Below are positions 18,517 through 28,060 of a DNA stretch of 64,000 nt, piece after piece (the stretch's first letter is position 1; the number at the start of each line of letters is the position of its first letter). The translations under genes were made by a program, and so were the position numbers. Below the pieces are notes generated by a model. It was not told the DNA's origin, did not search any database, and worked only from the letters and a program-made list of their open reading frames with translations. Source of the DNA: Candidatus Protochlamydia phocaeensis (GTDB lineage: Bacteria; Chlamydiota; Chlamydiia; Chlamydiales; Parachlamydiaceae); the NCBI RefSeq assembly GCF_001545115.1, contig NZ_FCNU01000011.1, forward strand, positions 62,001 through 126,000, in the 5' to 3' direction.

Positions 18517-19185
18517 CTATAATAAGAGATCAGGCCTCATCTCCCCTGTCTTTTTAAGAGCTTGCTCGTGACGCCATTTGGCAATCTCTTGATGATTCCC
18601 GCTCAGCAAAACACTCGGAACAGCCGCTTCTTCAAACACTTCCGGTCGAGTATAATGAGGATAGTCCAGCAATCCTTTTTCAAAGGAGTCTTCTTCAGCT
18701 GCAGAGGCATGACCTAGCACGTGAGGAATAAAGCGGATCACGCCATCAAGTAAGACAATTGCCGCTAGGCACCCATTAGTAAGAACAAAGTCTCCAATAC
18801 TGATTTCTTCATCGACTTCCCGATCTAGCACACGCTGGTCAATTCCTTCGTAGTGGCCGCATAGAAGAATCAGATGGCTCTCTTGCGCTAATTGCCGACA
18901 TTTAGCCGCATTTAATCGACTGCCTTGGGGAGATAAATAGATGACCCGCGCTTGAGGGCTTTTTACATGGCGAATAGCCGCTGTAACGGGCTGAGGCATC
19001 ATCACCATGCCAGGTCCCCCGCCATAAGGCCGATCATCTACACGTCGATAGCGATTGTCAGCAAAATCTCTTATATCGGTTAATCGTATCGTTATTAGTC
19101 CCCTTTCTCGAGCCCGTTTAATGATACTTTCATCAAAAGGTCCTTTAAAATAGCCGGGAAACAGAGACAAAATATCGATGAACAC
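18517..19185 (-). CDS. trmD: tRNA (guanine-N1)-methyltransferase TrmD
   Basis: Methylates G37 of tRNAs reading CNN and similar codons, preventing frameshifting. It is a SPOUT-fold enzyme of 222 residues. Signature parts: FIDILSLFPGYF at the N-terminus, RPYGGGPGMVMMPQPV, LLCGHYEGIDQRVLD and SIGDFVLTNGCLAAIVLLD of the trefoil knot. The start is GTG at 19185, separated by 1 bp from the rpsP stop, so translation is probably coupled. It is somewhat shorter than the E. coli protein at the C-terminus. Confidence 0.96.
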   Translation of the reverse strand: MFIDILSLFPGYFKGPFDESIIKRARERGLITIRLTDIRDFADNRYRRVDDRPYGGGPGMVMMPQPVTAAIRHVKSPQARVIYLSPQGSRLNAAKCRQLAQESHLILLCGHYEGIDQRVLDREVDEEISIGDFVLTNGCLAAIVLLDGVIRFIPHVLGHASAAEEDSFEKGLLDYPHYTRPEVFEEAAVPSVLLSGNHQEIAKWRHEQALKKTGEMRPDLLL

Positions 19186-19186
19186 C

Positions 19187-19516
19187 TTATGCTTTCGCCT
19201 TCTTCTCTTTTCTCTTCGCAGCCATTTTAGCGCGTTGAGCGACTTTCTTTTCTGTCTGTGTACGGATAATTTCAGGAGCGCTTCTCTTAATCAGAGTCGC
19301 TGCATTATCCGTGAGCTGCGCACCAAGGCCTAACCAATGTTGAATGCGATCGGTCTTAATAGATAATTTCTTATCATCTTCAGCTTCGATAGGATTGTAC
19401 CATCCAAGAGCTTCAACATATTTTCCATCTCGTGGCGAACGAGAGTCCGTTACGACCAAACGATAAAATGAACGATTTGTGCGACCTTGTTGTCGTAATC
19501 TAATTTTTAACGCCAT
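19187..19516 (-). CDS. rpsP: 30S ribosomal protein S16
   Basis: A small-subunit ribosomal protein beginning MALKIRLRQQGRTNRSFYRLVVTDSRSPRDG, the family signature, followed by LGWYNP. It has 109 residues with a lysine-rich tail. The start overlaps the 3' end of ffh by 10 bp, indicating cotranscription and probable coupling. Confidence 0.97.
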   Translation of the reverse strand: MALKIRLRQQGRTNRSFYRLVVTDSRSPRDGKYVEALGWYNPIEAEDDKKLSIKTDRIQHWLGLGAQLTDNAATLIKRSAPEIIRTQTEKKVAQRAKMAAKRKEKKAKA

Positions 19517-20835
19517 AGGGATCCTCCCAACATCTTTTCTAATTGTTTCATATTTGGCATATTTTTAAAAAATTGCTTTGCTTGTTTAAAGGATTTGACA
19601 AGCTTATTGACATCCTCAATTTTCGTTCCGCTGCCTTGTGCAATGCGCTTTCGTCTAGGGGTTATCAATTCACATTTTTCTATCCGCTCGTCACGAGTCA
19701 TGGATAGAATCATCGCCTCAACTTTAAAAAACTCTTTCTCGTCAAAATCCATTGCTGGAAACTGACTCATTCCAGGAAGCATTCCCAAAAGACTTTTAAT
19801 AGATCCCATTTTTTTGACAGTTTGAATTTGCTTCAAATAGTCATCATAGGTAAAAGTCGCTGTACGAATCTTCTGCTCAAGCTTTTGAGCCTCTGCTTCG
19901 TCTAAATGCTCCTGGGCTTTTTTGACCAGATTGATCGTATCTCCCATTCCCAAAATGCGATCAGCCATTGAATTGGGATTGAAGAGTTGTATATCGTCGA
20001 CTTTCTCTCCAATTCCTTCAAACTTTAATGGCTTTCCCGTCACTTCGCGAATAGAAATAGCCGCTCCACCGCGTGTATTACCATCCAACATAGTCAGGAT
20101 AGTTCCTGTGACGGCAATACGCTTATTGAACTCTGCTGCTACATTGACAGCATCTTGTCCAGTTGTGGCATTGGCTACAAAAAGAATTTCGTCTGGTTTC
20201 AAAACCTCTTTGATTTTTTCTAACTGCACCATTAGTTCATCATCGATATGCAGACGTCCCGCCGTATCGACGATAAGAAGATCGTGCTCTCCTTCTTTAG
20301 CCTGCTTCAAAGCCGCTTTCGCTACGCTTACCGGATCTTTTTCTCCAGCTAAAGAAAAGACAGGCACTCCAATTTGTTGACCTAGGGTTTTCAACTGCTC
20401 GATCGCAGCTGGCCTTTGAAGATCGCAAGCAGCTAGTAAAGGAGTTTTACATTCTCCTTTCTTCTTCAAATATTTGGCCAGTTTTGCACAGTGCGTTGTT
20501 TTTCCAGAGCCTTGCAAACCACATACCATCAAAACAGCAGGCGAGCCTTTTAAATGCAGCCCTTCCTCCTGCTTGCCCATTAAAGCCACCAATTCATCAT
20601 GCACAATCTTAATGAACTGCTGTCCAGGCGTGACGGATTTGATGAGCAGCTCGCCCACCGCTTTTTCCTTCAATCGCTTAACAAGCGTTTTGGTCACTCC
20701 ATAGTTGACATCGGCTTCGAGTAAAGCCAAGCGCACTTCATTGACAGCTTCAGAAATATTTTCTTCAGTCAATTTCTTCTTGCCAGTCAAGCTAGAAAAT
20801 ACACTCTGCAGCTTTGTCGTTAATGTCCCTAGCAT
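19507..20835 (-). CDS. ffh: Signal recognition particle protein Ffh (SRP54)
   Basis: The GTPase that binds signal sequences and 4.5S RNA to target proteins to the membrane. It is 442 residues, with an N domain (1-90), a G domain with P-loop GLQGSGKTTHCAKLA, the DTAGRLHID motif and LTMLDGNTRGGAA, then a C-terminal M domain with its methionine-rich and ITPRRKRIAQGSG RNA-binding segment. It is first in the ffh-rpsP-trmD-rplS cluster. A palindromic repeat lies just upstream, between it and prmC. Confidence 0.97.
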   Translation of the reverse strand: MLGTLTTKLQSVFSSLTGKKKLTEENISEAVNEVRLALLEADVNYGVTKTLVKRLKEKAVGELLIKSVTPGQQFIKIVHDELVALMGKQEEGLHLKGSPAVLMVCGLQGSGKTTHCAKLAKYLKKKGECKTPLLAACDLQRPAAIEQLKTLGQQIGVPVFSLAGEKDPVSVAKAALKQAKEGEHDLLIVDTAGRLHIDDELMVQLEKIKEVLKPDEILFVANATTGQDAVNVAAEFNKRIAVTGTILTMLDGNTRGGAAISIREVTGKPLKFEGIGEKVDDIQLFNPNSMADRILGMGDTINLVKKAQEHLDEAEAQKLEQKIRTATFTYDDYLKQIQTVKKMGSIKSLLGMLPGMSQFPAMDFDEKEFFKVEAMILSMTRDERIEKCELITPRRKRIAQGSGTKIEDVNKLVKSFKQAKQFFKNMPNMKQLEKMLGGSLWR

Positions 20836-20876
20836 GAAATCACCTATCCACTTTTAGACCCTATACTCAAACTGAG

Positions 20877-20998
20877 ATGGTTTAGATTCAAATCCTTTCC
20901 CCTATTAGGCAAGCTAAAATCGCGGGACAATATTGAGTGAATATGCCCCGCGATTTTAGTTTGCCTACTAAAGAGAAACACTTTCGAATCTAAGCCAT
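20877..20998. repeat. Palindromic intergenic repeat, copy C (122 bp, best-paired)
   Basis: The arms ATGGTTTAGATTCAAA and TTTCGAATCTAAGCCAT pair. Inside, a GC-rich core pairs perfectly: CTAAAATCGCGGG (about 20914-) with CCCGCGATTTTAG. The loop is about 19 nt. The total length equals copy A. It begins 64 bp beyond the prmC stop in prmC's direction and 42 bp before the ffh start, so it could act as terminator or attenuator between the two. Confidence 0.85.
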
Positions 20999-21061
20999 TA
21001 TGAATTTTGAGAACAGGTTCTTCGGCTTAAATTCATAAATGAAAATAGAATACTCAAAAAA

Positions 21062-21913
21062 TCATTCATTTTCAAGGAAAAAGAAGCGATTATGCCCCGC
21101 CCAATCATTTTCTAAATGTTGATTTTTCCAAGGAGGGCTTTTAAAAAGCGCTTGAACCGCTTCCCCTTGATTGTAGCCAATCTCAAACCAAACCTTGCTA
21201 TGAGGGTGGAGATAAACCGGCAGCTCCTTGGCCAGCCTTTCATAAAATTCTATTCCCGACACGCCTCCTAACAGGGCAAGCTTGGGCTCAAACTCACGTA
21301 CGTCGGGATCCAATTGTTCAAATTCCTGCTCGGATATATAAGGCGGATTGCAAACAAAAAAATGCGTTTTTTGCCCTTGAAAGGGAGTTAATAAATCTCC
21401 CTGCAAGCAGACAACATCCTCTTTATTTTCATTGGCATTATAAGATGCCAGTTCCAGAGCTTCTTTGGATTGATCCGCCAATACGACTTGCAAAAGAGGA
21501 AAGCGTTTTTTCAAGGCAATCCCTATGCATCCCGATCCGCAACAGACATCCCACAATGTTTTTCCCCTAAGGTCTTCTTTAGACAGGATATGCACGATTT
21601 TATCGACGAGGATTTCCGTTTCCTGCCGCGGAATCAAAACAGAAGGATTGACATGGATCAAGCAGTTATAAAACTCAATTGTTCCCTTAATATAAGCCAA
21701 GGGTTCCCCCTTTAAACGCCTAGCCAAATAAGCCTGGCAATTCGCCCACTCCTCACTCTTTAGAGGGTGTCGGCTATTGATATATAGGGACAATCGATCA
21801 CAAGAGAGGACATCGCACAGGATTTCTTCAGCCTGGCGGCGCGCATAAGGAATTGAAGCAGCCTTTTCTAGTGCATGCGTTAAAATCTGCAATGCCTCAG
21901 CAATCACTTTCAT
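21062..21913 (-). CDS. prmC: Peptide chain release factor glutamine methyltransferase PrmC (HemK)
   Basis: Methylates the glutamine of the GGQ motif in release factors, using SAM. It has 283 residues, an N-terminal helical domain with [13 protein letters not shown], the SAM-binding motif [13 protein letters not shown] and the catalytic NPPYIS motif. The start overlaps the stop of its substrate gene prfA by 4 bp (ATGA), so the two are translationally coupled. The same pair occurs in Chlamydia. Confidence 0.96.
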   Translation of the reverse strand: MKVIAEALQILTHALEKAASIPYARRQAEEILCDVLSCDRLSLYINSRHPLKSEEWANCQAYLARRLKGEPLAYIKGTIEFYNCLIHVNPSVLIPRQETEILVDKIVHILSKEDLRGKTLWDVCCGSGCIGIALKKRFPLLQVVLADQSKEALELASYNANENKEDVVCLQGDLLTPFQGQKTHFFVCNPPYISEQEFEQLDPDVREFEPKLALLGGVSGIEFYERLAKELPVYLHPHSKVWFEIGYNQGEAVQALFKSPPWKNQHLENDWAGHNRFFFLENE

Positions 21914-22986
21914 TCCTCTTCGGAACCCTTCAATTTTTCCTGATGAAAATACGCCACCAAAGCCGATGTAATTTCGTCCAAGTCCCCTTCCATGACCTGA
22001 TCCAAATTATATTTAGTCAGGTTGATGCGGTGGTCGGTAATGCGATTCTGCGGAAAATTATAGGTACGAATGCGTTCTGAGCGGTCTCCCGATCCAACCT
22101 GCATTGCCCGCGCGCTCGCCATGGCTTGTTGTTTTTTTTGCTGTTCGATCTCAGCTATTTTCGCTTTTAACAGGCGCATCGCTTTGTCTTTGTTCTTATG
22201 CTGACTGCGCTCTTCTTGACAATATACGACAATTCCAGAGGGGATATGGGTGATGCGGACGGCGCTATCTGTCGTATTGACGTGCTGGCCTCCCGCTCCT
22301 GAAGAGCGATAGGTATCGATTCGCAAATCCTTATCGTCTAAATTGACTTCTTCATTTTCATCGGGTTCAGGCAAAACAGCAACAGTAATAGCAGAAGTGT
22401 GTACGCGTCCTTGCGCTTCTGTCTCGGGAACGCGCTGCACGCGATGAGTCCCGGCCTCATATTGAAGGAAGCGGTGGACATTCGGCCCCACTAAAACCAT
22501 GATATATTCTTTAAATCCACCCAAATCGGAAGGCGTGCAGGATAAAAGCTCATAACGCCACCCGCTGCGGTCGGCATACAGCTTATACATGCGGACGCAG
22601 TCGCCTACAAAGAGAGCCGCTTCATCTCCGCCTGTTCCCGCTCGCAATTCCAAAATAGACGGGCGATGATCAAGAGGATCGGGCGGCACTAATAGATTTT
22701 CAATCTTCGCTTGCAAATCCTCCACCCGCTTTTCCAATTGCTGAATATCTTCTCTTAATATTTCAGCAAATTCAGCGTCTTTTTCAATTTTGAGCAGCTC
22801 TTCATTATCCACGACTTGCTGTTGCAAACGTTTTTTTTCTTCCCATGCCGCTTTTAGTTCGTTTAAATAAGCATGCTCTTGAGTTAAAGCCCGGTATTTT
22901 TTTTGATCATCATACACATGAGGCTGCCCTAGCACTTCCTCGACTTCTGATAAACGTTCTAGAAGCTGTTGCACTTTTTTTTCCAT
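21910..22986 (-). CDS. prfA: Peptide chain release factor 1
   Basis: Recognises UAA and UAG stop codons and triggers peptide release. It is 358 residues. The GGQ motif sits in [18 protein letters not shown], and the N-terminal coiled-coil domain and C-terminal [19 protein letters not shown] are typical. Stop-codon recognition lies upstream, in the [19 protein letters not shown] region, where the PxT motif reads PET. It is followed with a 4-bp overlap by prmC, which modifies this protein. Confidence 0.97.
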   Translation of the reverse strand: MEKKVQQLLERLSEVEEVLGQPHVYDDQKKYRALTQEHAYLNELKAAWEEKKRLQQQVVDNEELLKIEKDAEFAEILREDIQQLEKRVEDLQAKIENLLVPPDPLDHRPSILELRAGTGGDEAALFVGDCVRMYKLYADRSGWRYELLSCTPSDLGGFKEYIMVLVGPNVHRFLQYEAGTHRVQRVPETEAQGRVHTSAITVAVLPEPDENEEVNLDDKDLRIDTYRSSGAGGQHVNTTDSAVRITHIPSGIVVYCQEERSQHKNKDKAMRLLKAKIAEIEQQKKQQAMASARAMQVGSGDRSERIRTYNFPQNRITDHRINLTKYNLDQVMEGDLDEITSALVAYFHQEKLKGSEEE

Positions 22987-23140
22987 GGCAGATCTTCTTT
23001 ATGTAAATGAAATTAATGAATGCATATGTCGATTAAAAAAATTAGACAAGCCAAAGCAAAAGAGAATATTAAGCGTGGGCTACGTTAAATGAAAATAAAG
23101 AGACTCCTGCTTTTCAAAAGCCTCTTTAAGATCAATTGCT

Positions 23141-23473
23141 CTAACGCTTTTTAGCCGCTTTAACAGCAGGTTTCTTTTCAGATTCTTGTTTGCCGCTGTC
23201 ATTGGATTCTTGCTGATCAGCTCCAGCTTCTTTCTTGCGCTCAAAACGCTTCTTAAACTTCTCAACACGCCCTTCTGAGTCTACAAGCTGCTTGCTGCCT
23301 GTGAAAAAGGGGTGAGAAGAAGAAGAAATAGAAAGATAGCTAACAGGGTATTCGACACCGTTGAAAACTTCTTTTGCTTCTGTTTGTAAAGTAGATCCGC
23401 ACACAAATCGATGGCCAGAGGCGGAATCGACAAATAAAACTTGCTGATAAGGCGGATGTGCATTCTTCTTCAT
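23141..23473 (-). CDS. rpmE2: 50S ribosomal protein L31, type B
   Basis: A ribosomal protein beginning [27 protein letters not shown], with [25 protein letters not shown] in the C-terminal part of the core. The zinc-binding cysteine set of type A L31 is absent, so this is the zinc-independent type. A lysine/alanine/serine-rich tail of about 35 residues extends it to 110 residues. The ATG at 23473 is chosen because GAGGAG lies just upstream; an earlier in-frame TTG exists. It precedes prfA as in Chlamydia. Confidence 0.94.
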   Translation of the reverse strand: MKKNAHPPYQQVLFVDSASGHRFVCGSTLQTEAKEVFNGVEYPVSYLSISSSSHPFFTGSKQLVDSEGRVEKFKKRFERKKEAGADQQESNDSGKQESEKKPAVKAAKKR

Positions 23474-23796
23474 TATAGGACTCCTCAAGAGATACGTTAA
23501 TTAAAATATCTATTCACTCTTTAAAACTTTATTGACTAGATGAAAACCCATTATGATAAGGCTTTCTTCTAAAAAAAACAACCATTTTTATAAATAGGTA
23601 AGGGAAAACCTCGATAAGCCGAACGGCTTCTCGACAAATCGAATTAAATTAAATAACAATTATTAATTGTTTACCTAAAAGCTATTATAGTCAATCAAGG
23701 TTTAAATTATCATATATTTTTTAGGAATAAAGCTAGGGAAGCGGGAAAGGCAAGCCCTCGGATTAAGTCTATTTAGATGTTTAGTACAAGGTTATT
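23474..23796. other. Intergenic spacer upstream of rpmE2
   Basis: A spacer of 323 bp with no gene. A short stem AAGCCGAACGGCTT lies at 23617-23630. A TATAAT box on the minus strand near 23688-23693 could serve rpmE2, but no matching -35 box is evident. Confidence 0.3.
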
Positions 23797-24069
23797 TTAA
23801 GACTTAACTTCATCAAGAGGGTTGATAGAAGATTTTTTAAGTGCCCATAGGGCCATTTGAACGGATTGCAGTCCGGCCAGCAATCCTTCTTCATAGCGAA
23901 AATAGGGATGATACTCCAATTCGGGGAAATCATTAGGTTGGAGGAGATCCTCTGGAGTTAAATAGGGAACGAGACGCCTTCCACATTGCAAAAGCTTGCC
24001 TTTTTGCCCCTCTATTAATTCTTCCACTATTCTTTCGATCTCTTCCCAGGAAGCCTTCTGTTCATTCAT
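23797..24069 (-). CDS. Hypothetical small acidic protein
   Basis: A 90-residue protein with no signal or membrane segment. The N-terminal half is an acidic helix (EEIERIVEELIEGQKGKLLQ), followed by RRLVPYLTPEDLLQPNDFPELE and an aromatic-rich stretch (YHPYFRYEEGLL). It overlaps the 3' end of tadA by 8 bp, so it is probably translated from the same mRNA. I do not recognise the family; small conserved chlamydial proteins next to tadA are a possible match. Confidence 0.6.
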   Translation of the reverse strand: MNEQKASWEEIERIVEELIEGQKGKLLQCGRRLVPYLTPEDLLQPNDFPELEYHPYFRYEEGLLAGLQSVQMALWALKKSSINPLDEVKS

Positions 24070-24574
24070 GGCTTATTTTCCGCTTTGACGATTTTTTTTC
24101 TCGCTGCATTTGGAAGAAGTCTTTTAGGATTTGGGCACAGGCCTCTTGTAAAATGCCTTTGCGCACTTGAATATGATGAGTGGGATGGATGGGTGAAAAT
24201 AAATCTACCCAGCTTCCGTTGGCCCCATGCCTAATATCAGGCGCTCCCCAAACAAGGGTATGGATACGAGTCAATAGCATAGCGCCGGCACACATGCTAC
24301 AAGGCTCAATAGTGCAATAAAGGGTGGCTTGAGACAATCTCCAATTATCTAGGGCCACTTCCCCTGCTGTCAGACAAAGCATTTCAGCATGGGCAGTGGC
24401 ATCTTTGAGCATTTCGACTTGATTATATCCTCGAGCAATGATGTGATTGTCCTTTACCAAGACAGCTCCTACAGGGACTTCATCTGCTTTAAAAGCCTTC
24501 CAAGCCTCCTTAAGAGCTTCTAGCATAAAGCGCTCATCATCGTTTTGAGGTTCAATGCGCCAAGGAAAAGACAT
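24062..24574 (-). CDS. tadA: tRNA-specific adenosine deaminase TadA
   Basis: Converts A34 to inosine in tRNA-Arg(ACG). It is a zinc-dependent cytidine deaminase fold protein of 170 residues. The catalytic motif HAEMLCL (His-Ala-Glu) and the zinc ligands in EPCSMCAGAML are intact; AVLVKDNHIIARGYN precedes them. The start overlaps the stop of the upstream gene by one base and the 3' end overlaps the next gene, forming a tight three-gene unit. Confidence 0.95.
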   Translation of the reverse strand: MSFPWRIEPQNDDERFMLEALKEAWKAFKADEVPVGAVLVKDNHIIARGYNQVEMLKDATAHAEMLCLTAGEVALDNWRLSQATLYCTIEPCSMCAGAMLLTRIHTLVWGAPDIRHGANGSWVDLFSPIHPTHHIQVRKGILQEACAQILKDFFQMQREKKSSKRKISHE

Positions 24575-25257
24575 TAAGAAGCCTTTTCATGCAATTTGCG
24601 TTGCAATTGGGCTATTTGCTTTTTTAAACCTTCCACATCAGTAAGATATTTTTTTTGCAATCCAGCAAGTTTTTTCTCATATTTATCAGTTAAACGCGCA
24701 ATCTCTCTTTCAAATTCCTTTTTAACTTGATCCATCGTCATTTTTTCGGCATCGAGCTGCGCTTGCTCCACTTGCTGCTGATTTTCTTGCTTTGCCCGCT
24801 TTTCTAATTGTTTAAAAGTATCAGCGGGAAAGACAACCGAATTGAGAACTGCGAAAAGATAGGTTTGCGGAGCGCCGAATTCGCGAATAGCTTCTTCCAT
24901 CAAGGAGTGAGCTTGTGCGGAAGTCAATTCTTCCAATTCGCTGAAATTGGGGTTGATTTGAGTTAAACGCGTTTCAAAGAACTCATAAAGGTCGCCATGC
25001 TTGATCAACCAACGGGATGTGACAAATTCTGCAATCTCTTCCCCTTTTTCTTCTTCGGCTATCGCTTTTTGATAAGCCTCTGTCAGGTCTTCATTAGTCA
25101 ACTTATTGAAATTCTTAGAGGGGAAAAACTTTTTAACGAAAACAAAGTCTTTCTTTAAGTGTTCATTTTTGAGATCTTTCTTCACTGAATCAATGATAGA
25201 GGGAAGCCAATCGGCTAAAGCGGCAAATTTTTCTTTGTAACTAGCGTCTTTATACAT
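24574..25257 (-). CDS. Conserved chlamydial-type hypothetical protein with C-terminal coiled coil
   Basis: A 227-residue soluble protein. The N-terminal ~150 residues form a helical, charged domain (KFAALADWLPSIIDSVKKDL ... FVTSRWLIKHGDLYEFF). Residues about 160-225 form a long coiled coil ending LKKQIAQLQRKLHEKAS. It lies directly upstream of tadA with a one-base overlap, as C. trachomatis CT_845 neighbours tadA (CT_844); orthology is inferred from position only. Function unknown. Confidence 0.7.
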   Translation of the reverse strand: MYKDASYKEKFAALADWLPSIIDSVKKDLKNEHLKKDFVFVKKFFPSKNFNKLTNEDLTEAYQKAIAEEEKGEEIAEFVTSRWLIKHGDLYEFFETRLTQINPNFSELEELTSAQAHSLMEEAIREFGAPQTYLFAVLNSVVFPADTFKQLEKRAKQENQQQVEQAQLDAEKMTMDQVKKEFEREIARLTDKYEKKLAGLQKKYLTDVEGLKKQIAQLQRKLHEKAS

Positions 25258-25461
25258 AATAGATCCTACAAGTTAAGATAAAGGACTCTTAACTTAACAT
25301 GCCGGAAAAGATAAATGCAAGACAGAGCATGCTTTCCTGTGCAAAGATGCAGAGGATAAAGAAAAAATGAAAGAGAATATCTTGTTGAAGAAATCTTTTT
25401 TCTCTAAGAAAGAAGAAAAATAGGCTTTATTTTTTTGAACAATAGCGGAGTTTCACAGCTT

Positions 25462-25731
25462 ATGCACTCTCATTCTCCTCATAGCGAAGAAGAACATCCT
25501 TTTTATGACATTGAGATTATCCGAAGAAAGGAGCAGGCCTACATTCAAGAGCTTTTAAAAAAATATCGAAACGCCCCCGTGACAGATGAGCTAAAAGGGA
25601 AAATTTGGGATGAGCTTCAAATGGAAAAATATAAGGGAAATATCACCATTCCTTTCAAAGTCGTCATGCGAAAAGATAACTCAAAAAAGTTCCCTGACTA
25701 CATTGAAGTCATTTTAGATACCAAAGTTTAA
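25462..25731 (+). CDS. Hypothetical small protein
   Basis: An 89-residue protein starting at the ATG preceded by CGGAG at a spacing of 11. An earlier in-frame TTG at 25435 would add nine residues. The N-terminus is histidine-rich (MHSHSPHSEEEHPF). A charged helix (RRKEQAYIQELLKKYR) follows, then a beta-like C-terminal part (NITIPFKVVMRKDNSKKFPDYIEVILDTKV). It is convergent with the kinase gene, 6 bp apart. Function unknown. Confidence 0.5.
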   Translation: MHSHSPHSEEEHPFYDIEIIRRKEQAYIQELLKKYRNAPVTDELKGKIWDELQMEKYKGNITIPFKVVMRKDNSKKFPDYIEVILDTKV

Positions 25732-25737
25732 GCTAGC

Positions 25738-27897
25738 TTACGGTGTAGATAAAGACATATCGTTCATAATTTTTTCATATGTTTCTACAGCCCTGCTCAT
25801 ATCTAGCCTAATTTCAGGATCTGACAGGGTCATTGCTTTAAGAAGAACGCCTAAATCTTTAATTTCCCCGCTTTTTTCAGGATATCTCTTCTCTAATTCT
25901 AGAGTAAGCGCATCAATATATTTGTGAATTTCTCTTTCGGCAGGAGCCAAATTTCCAACAGATCCCCCGGCAGCCAATTTGAGAGAGCGTCCATAAACGT
26001 CGATTTTTCCTTTAAGATGGGTGACCTCGGATTGAGGACAATCCTTATTAACGATCAAAAACTTTTCCACTCCTCGACGCTTTTCGCCTACTTTAGCCGA
26101 CTTATCCTCATTGGTAGGTGCGATAAGCATCTCTCTCCCCTTTGTCAAAATCTCTCCCTCAAGGGTGCGAATAATCATAAGAGCTGTGCCATATACTTCT
26201 GCTTTCTGGCTTAATCTCCCTTCCGGTGCAGCAAAGCGTGGATTACCCGTATGCATGACAGATTGATCCTTTTCTAACTTCTTCGTCTTACCAAAATCCG
26301 ATACTCTTGCTGTGATTTTTCCATCTTGCTCGTATACGAGAACGTTCTCTGTTTTGCTGTCTCCATGCACATAGCCGGCCTTATGCAAATGCATCATGCC
26401 TCTAGCCACTTGCAAGCCAATGTCTGCACTCTGAGGGAATTTGATCTTGCCCTGATTCGTAAGCTTGTCCAAATCTCCCTGCGCTTTGTCTGTTTTAACC
26501 GTATATTGCCCTTCGATTCTATCTTCTTTTTTGACTTCTTGCATACTGAGCGCTAAATTGGACTCTCCTACCACTCCCTTCTTGTCCAGCTCGCCCTGTA
26601 TCACCTTCGCTGTCTGGACTTCCTCTTGAATTTCTTTTTGCTTGCTCTTAAACACTTTTTCAAAAGTCCCCTTCACGGGAGTAAAGTAAGCATGATTGGG
26701 ATCAACCTGCGATTTCCAGACTTGTTTTGCCTTTCCCTTTGCAATCTTTTCATAAGGATGAAGCTGAGTGGTTTTCAATGCCTCATTTTCAACTTTCAAC
26801 TCTTTTTGAATTCGCAGTCTTTCTGCTGGGCTAACCCCCGAATCCGTGAGCTGCTCTTTCTTTTGCTGGATTTCTTTTTCCATTCCAGATTGGACATCCT
26901 CGGCATTCGCTTCTTCTAACTGTTCTTCTTCTAAAAGCTTTTTGCGCACATCATCAGGCGAGCGAACATTTTCCCATCCTTTAGGAAGAGAAAAGCTCTC
27001 ATGCTTTGGAGGCGTCAAAAAATCAGCAACGTCCTGCAATTTACGTTCTAATACTAATTTCTCATTGAATTCCAGCTTCCCTTTTTTATCTAAATCTTTG
27101 ACTACTGCCCTCAAGTCTTGCAATTGCTGATTAATGCCTTTTCTCTCTGCCGGAGAAAGAGATTCCGGTTCCTGCGAATTGGTATCCATAACAAACATAT
27201 TGACTGCCGTTTGAAGCTCGTCCGCATTAGTATAAACTTTGGCTTCGGGTGTAACAGATTCTTGAGCCTTAGACTTCTCTGCTTTCGCCTCTAGCTTGAC
27301 AGAAGACTGGTTTGTTTCATGTGCTATATCTTCTTCTACATCGACATCTTCTCCCCCATCGACATCTTCTAATTTTGCAAGTATATCGCGTACCTCTTGA
27401 GGGGTACGCGCATTTTTCAATTCTTCAGGAATAGAAAAGCTTTCGGACTTGGGAGGATTCAACGTATCTTCTATTGTCCTTAATCGATTATTTAAATTAA
27501 GTTTCTCGTTAAAATCTATTTTCCCCTTCTCAGCTAAATATTCAACCGCCGCTTTAAAGGCTGTCACTTTTTGCTGAATTGCAGCGAAATCTTTCTCTTT
27601 TAAGTTGTCAAAATTAGAAATTGTTGAATGCATTAACTCGTTAATTTCATTAGTTAATTGATCAACATTATGCGTTTCAACCCCTGGAGGAGGAGCAAGA
27701 GCTTCCCGCTTGGAGACGGAACTAGTAAATAAATTTTGAATTTTTGCAAAAAAATCTTTGATCCCAGCGCTTAATCGGCTGAACATGCGTCCATTGGCTT
27801 TACCTGCCTGTTCTAGCTCGGCCCCCTTAGCTGGCGTCTCCAAGGAAGAAACCCCAAGCTGACCTATTACGCCCTGCCTATTAACTTCCATACCCAT
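25738..27897 (-). CDS. Eukaryotic-like protein kinase with duplicated N-terminal module, candidate effector
   Basis: A 719-residue protein in three parts. Residues 77-178 and 224-325 are two copies of one helical module of about 100 residues, sharing EKGK(I/L)(D/E)FNEKL, then L.PPK.ESFS(I/L)P and (T/S)P(Q/D)(E/D)VR. The linker between them is acidic. From about 380 there is a protein kinase domain: catalytic loop HGDSKTENVL (511-520, HRD form with Gly for Arg), DFG (534-536) and APE (557-559). The Lys of the ATP site is probably in FEKVFKS, near 415; the glycine loop is poor (KGKAKQVW). No membrane segment is seen, so this is not a PknD-type receptor kinase. A translocated host-directed kinase is inferred, not shown. 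Confidence 0.82.
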   Translation of the reverse strand: MGMEVNRQGVIGQLGVSSLETPAKGAELEQAGKANGRMFSRLSAGIKDFFAKIQNLFTSSVSKREALAPPPGVETHNVDQLTNEINELMHSTISNFDNLKEKDFAAIQQKVTAFKAAVEYLAEKGKIDFNEKLNLNNRLRTIEDTLNPPKSESFSIPEELKNARTPQEVRDILAKLEDVDGGEDVDVEEDIAHETNQSSVKLEAKAEKSKAQESVTPEAKVYTNADELQTAVNMFVMDTNSQEPESLSPAERKGINQQLQDLRAVVKDLDKKGKLEFNEKLVLERKLQDVADFLTPPKHESFSLPKGWENVRSPDDVRKKLLEEEQLEEANAEDVQSGMEKEIQQKKEQLTDSGVSPAERLRIQKELKVENEALKTTQLHPYEKIAKGKAKQVWKSQVDPNHAYFTPVKGTFEKVFKSKQKEIQEEVQTAKVIQGELDKKGVVGESNLALSMQEVKKEDRIEGQYTVKTDKAQGDLDKLTNQGKIKFPQSADIGLQVARGMMHLHKAGYVHGDSKTENVLVYEQDGKITARVSDFGKTKKLEKDQSVMHTGNPRFAAPEGRLSQKAEVYGTALMIIRTLEGEILTKGREMLIAPTNEDKSAKVGEKRRGVEKFLIVNKDCPQSEVTHLKGKIDVYGRSLKLAAGGSVGNLAPAEREIHKYIDALTLELEKRYPEKSGEIKDLGVLLKAMTLSDPEIRLDMSRAVETYEKIMNDMSLSTP

Positions 27898-28060
27898 AAA
27901 AACACCAATTAATTATTACCTTAATTAAATTATATCATAAATTAATAAATTAATAACGTTTTTAAATAAAAAAAATTAAACAAACTAACTAAATAAATAA
28001 AACAACTATATAACTTACAATTAGCTATGAATAAAATTTAATTTATTCTAAGGTGACATT

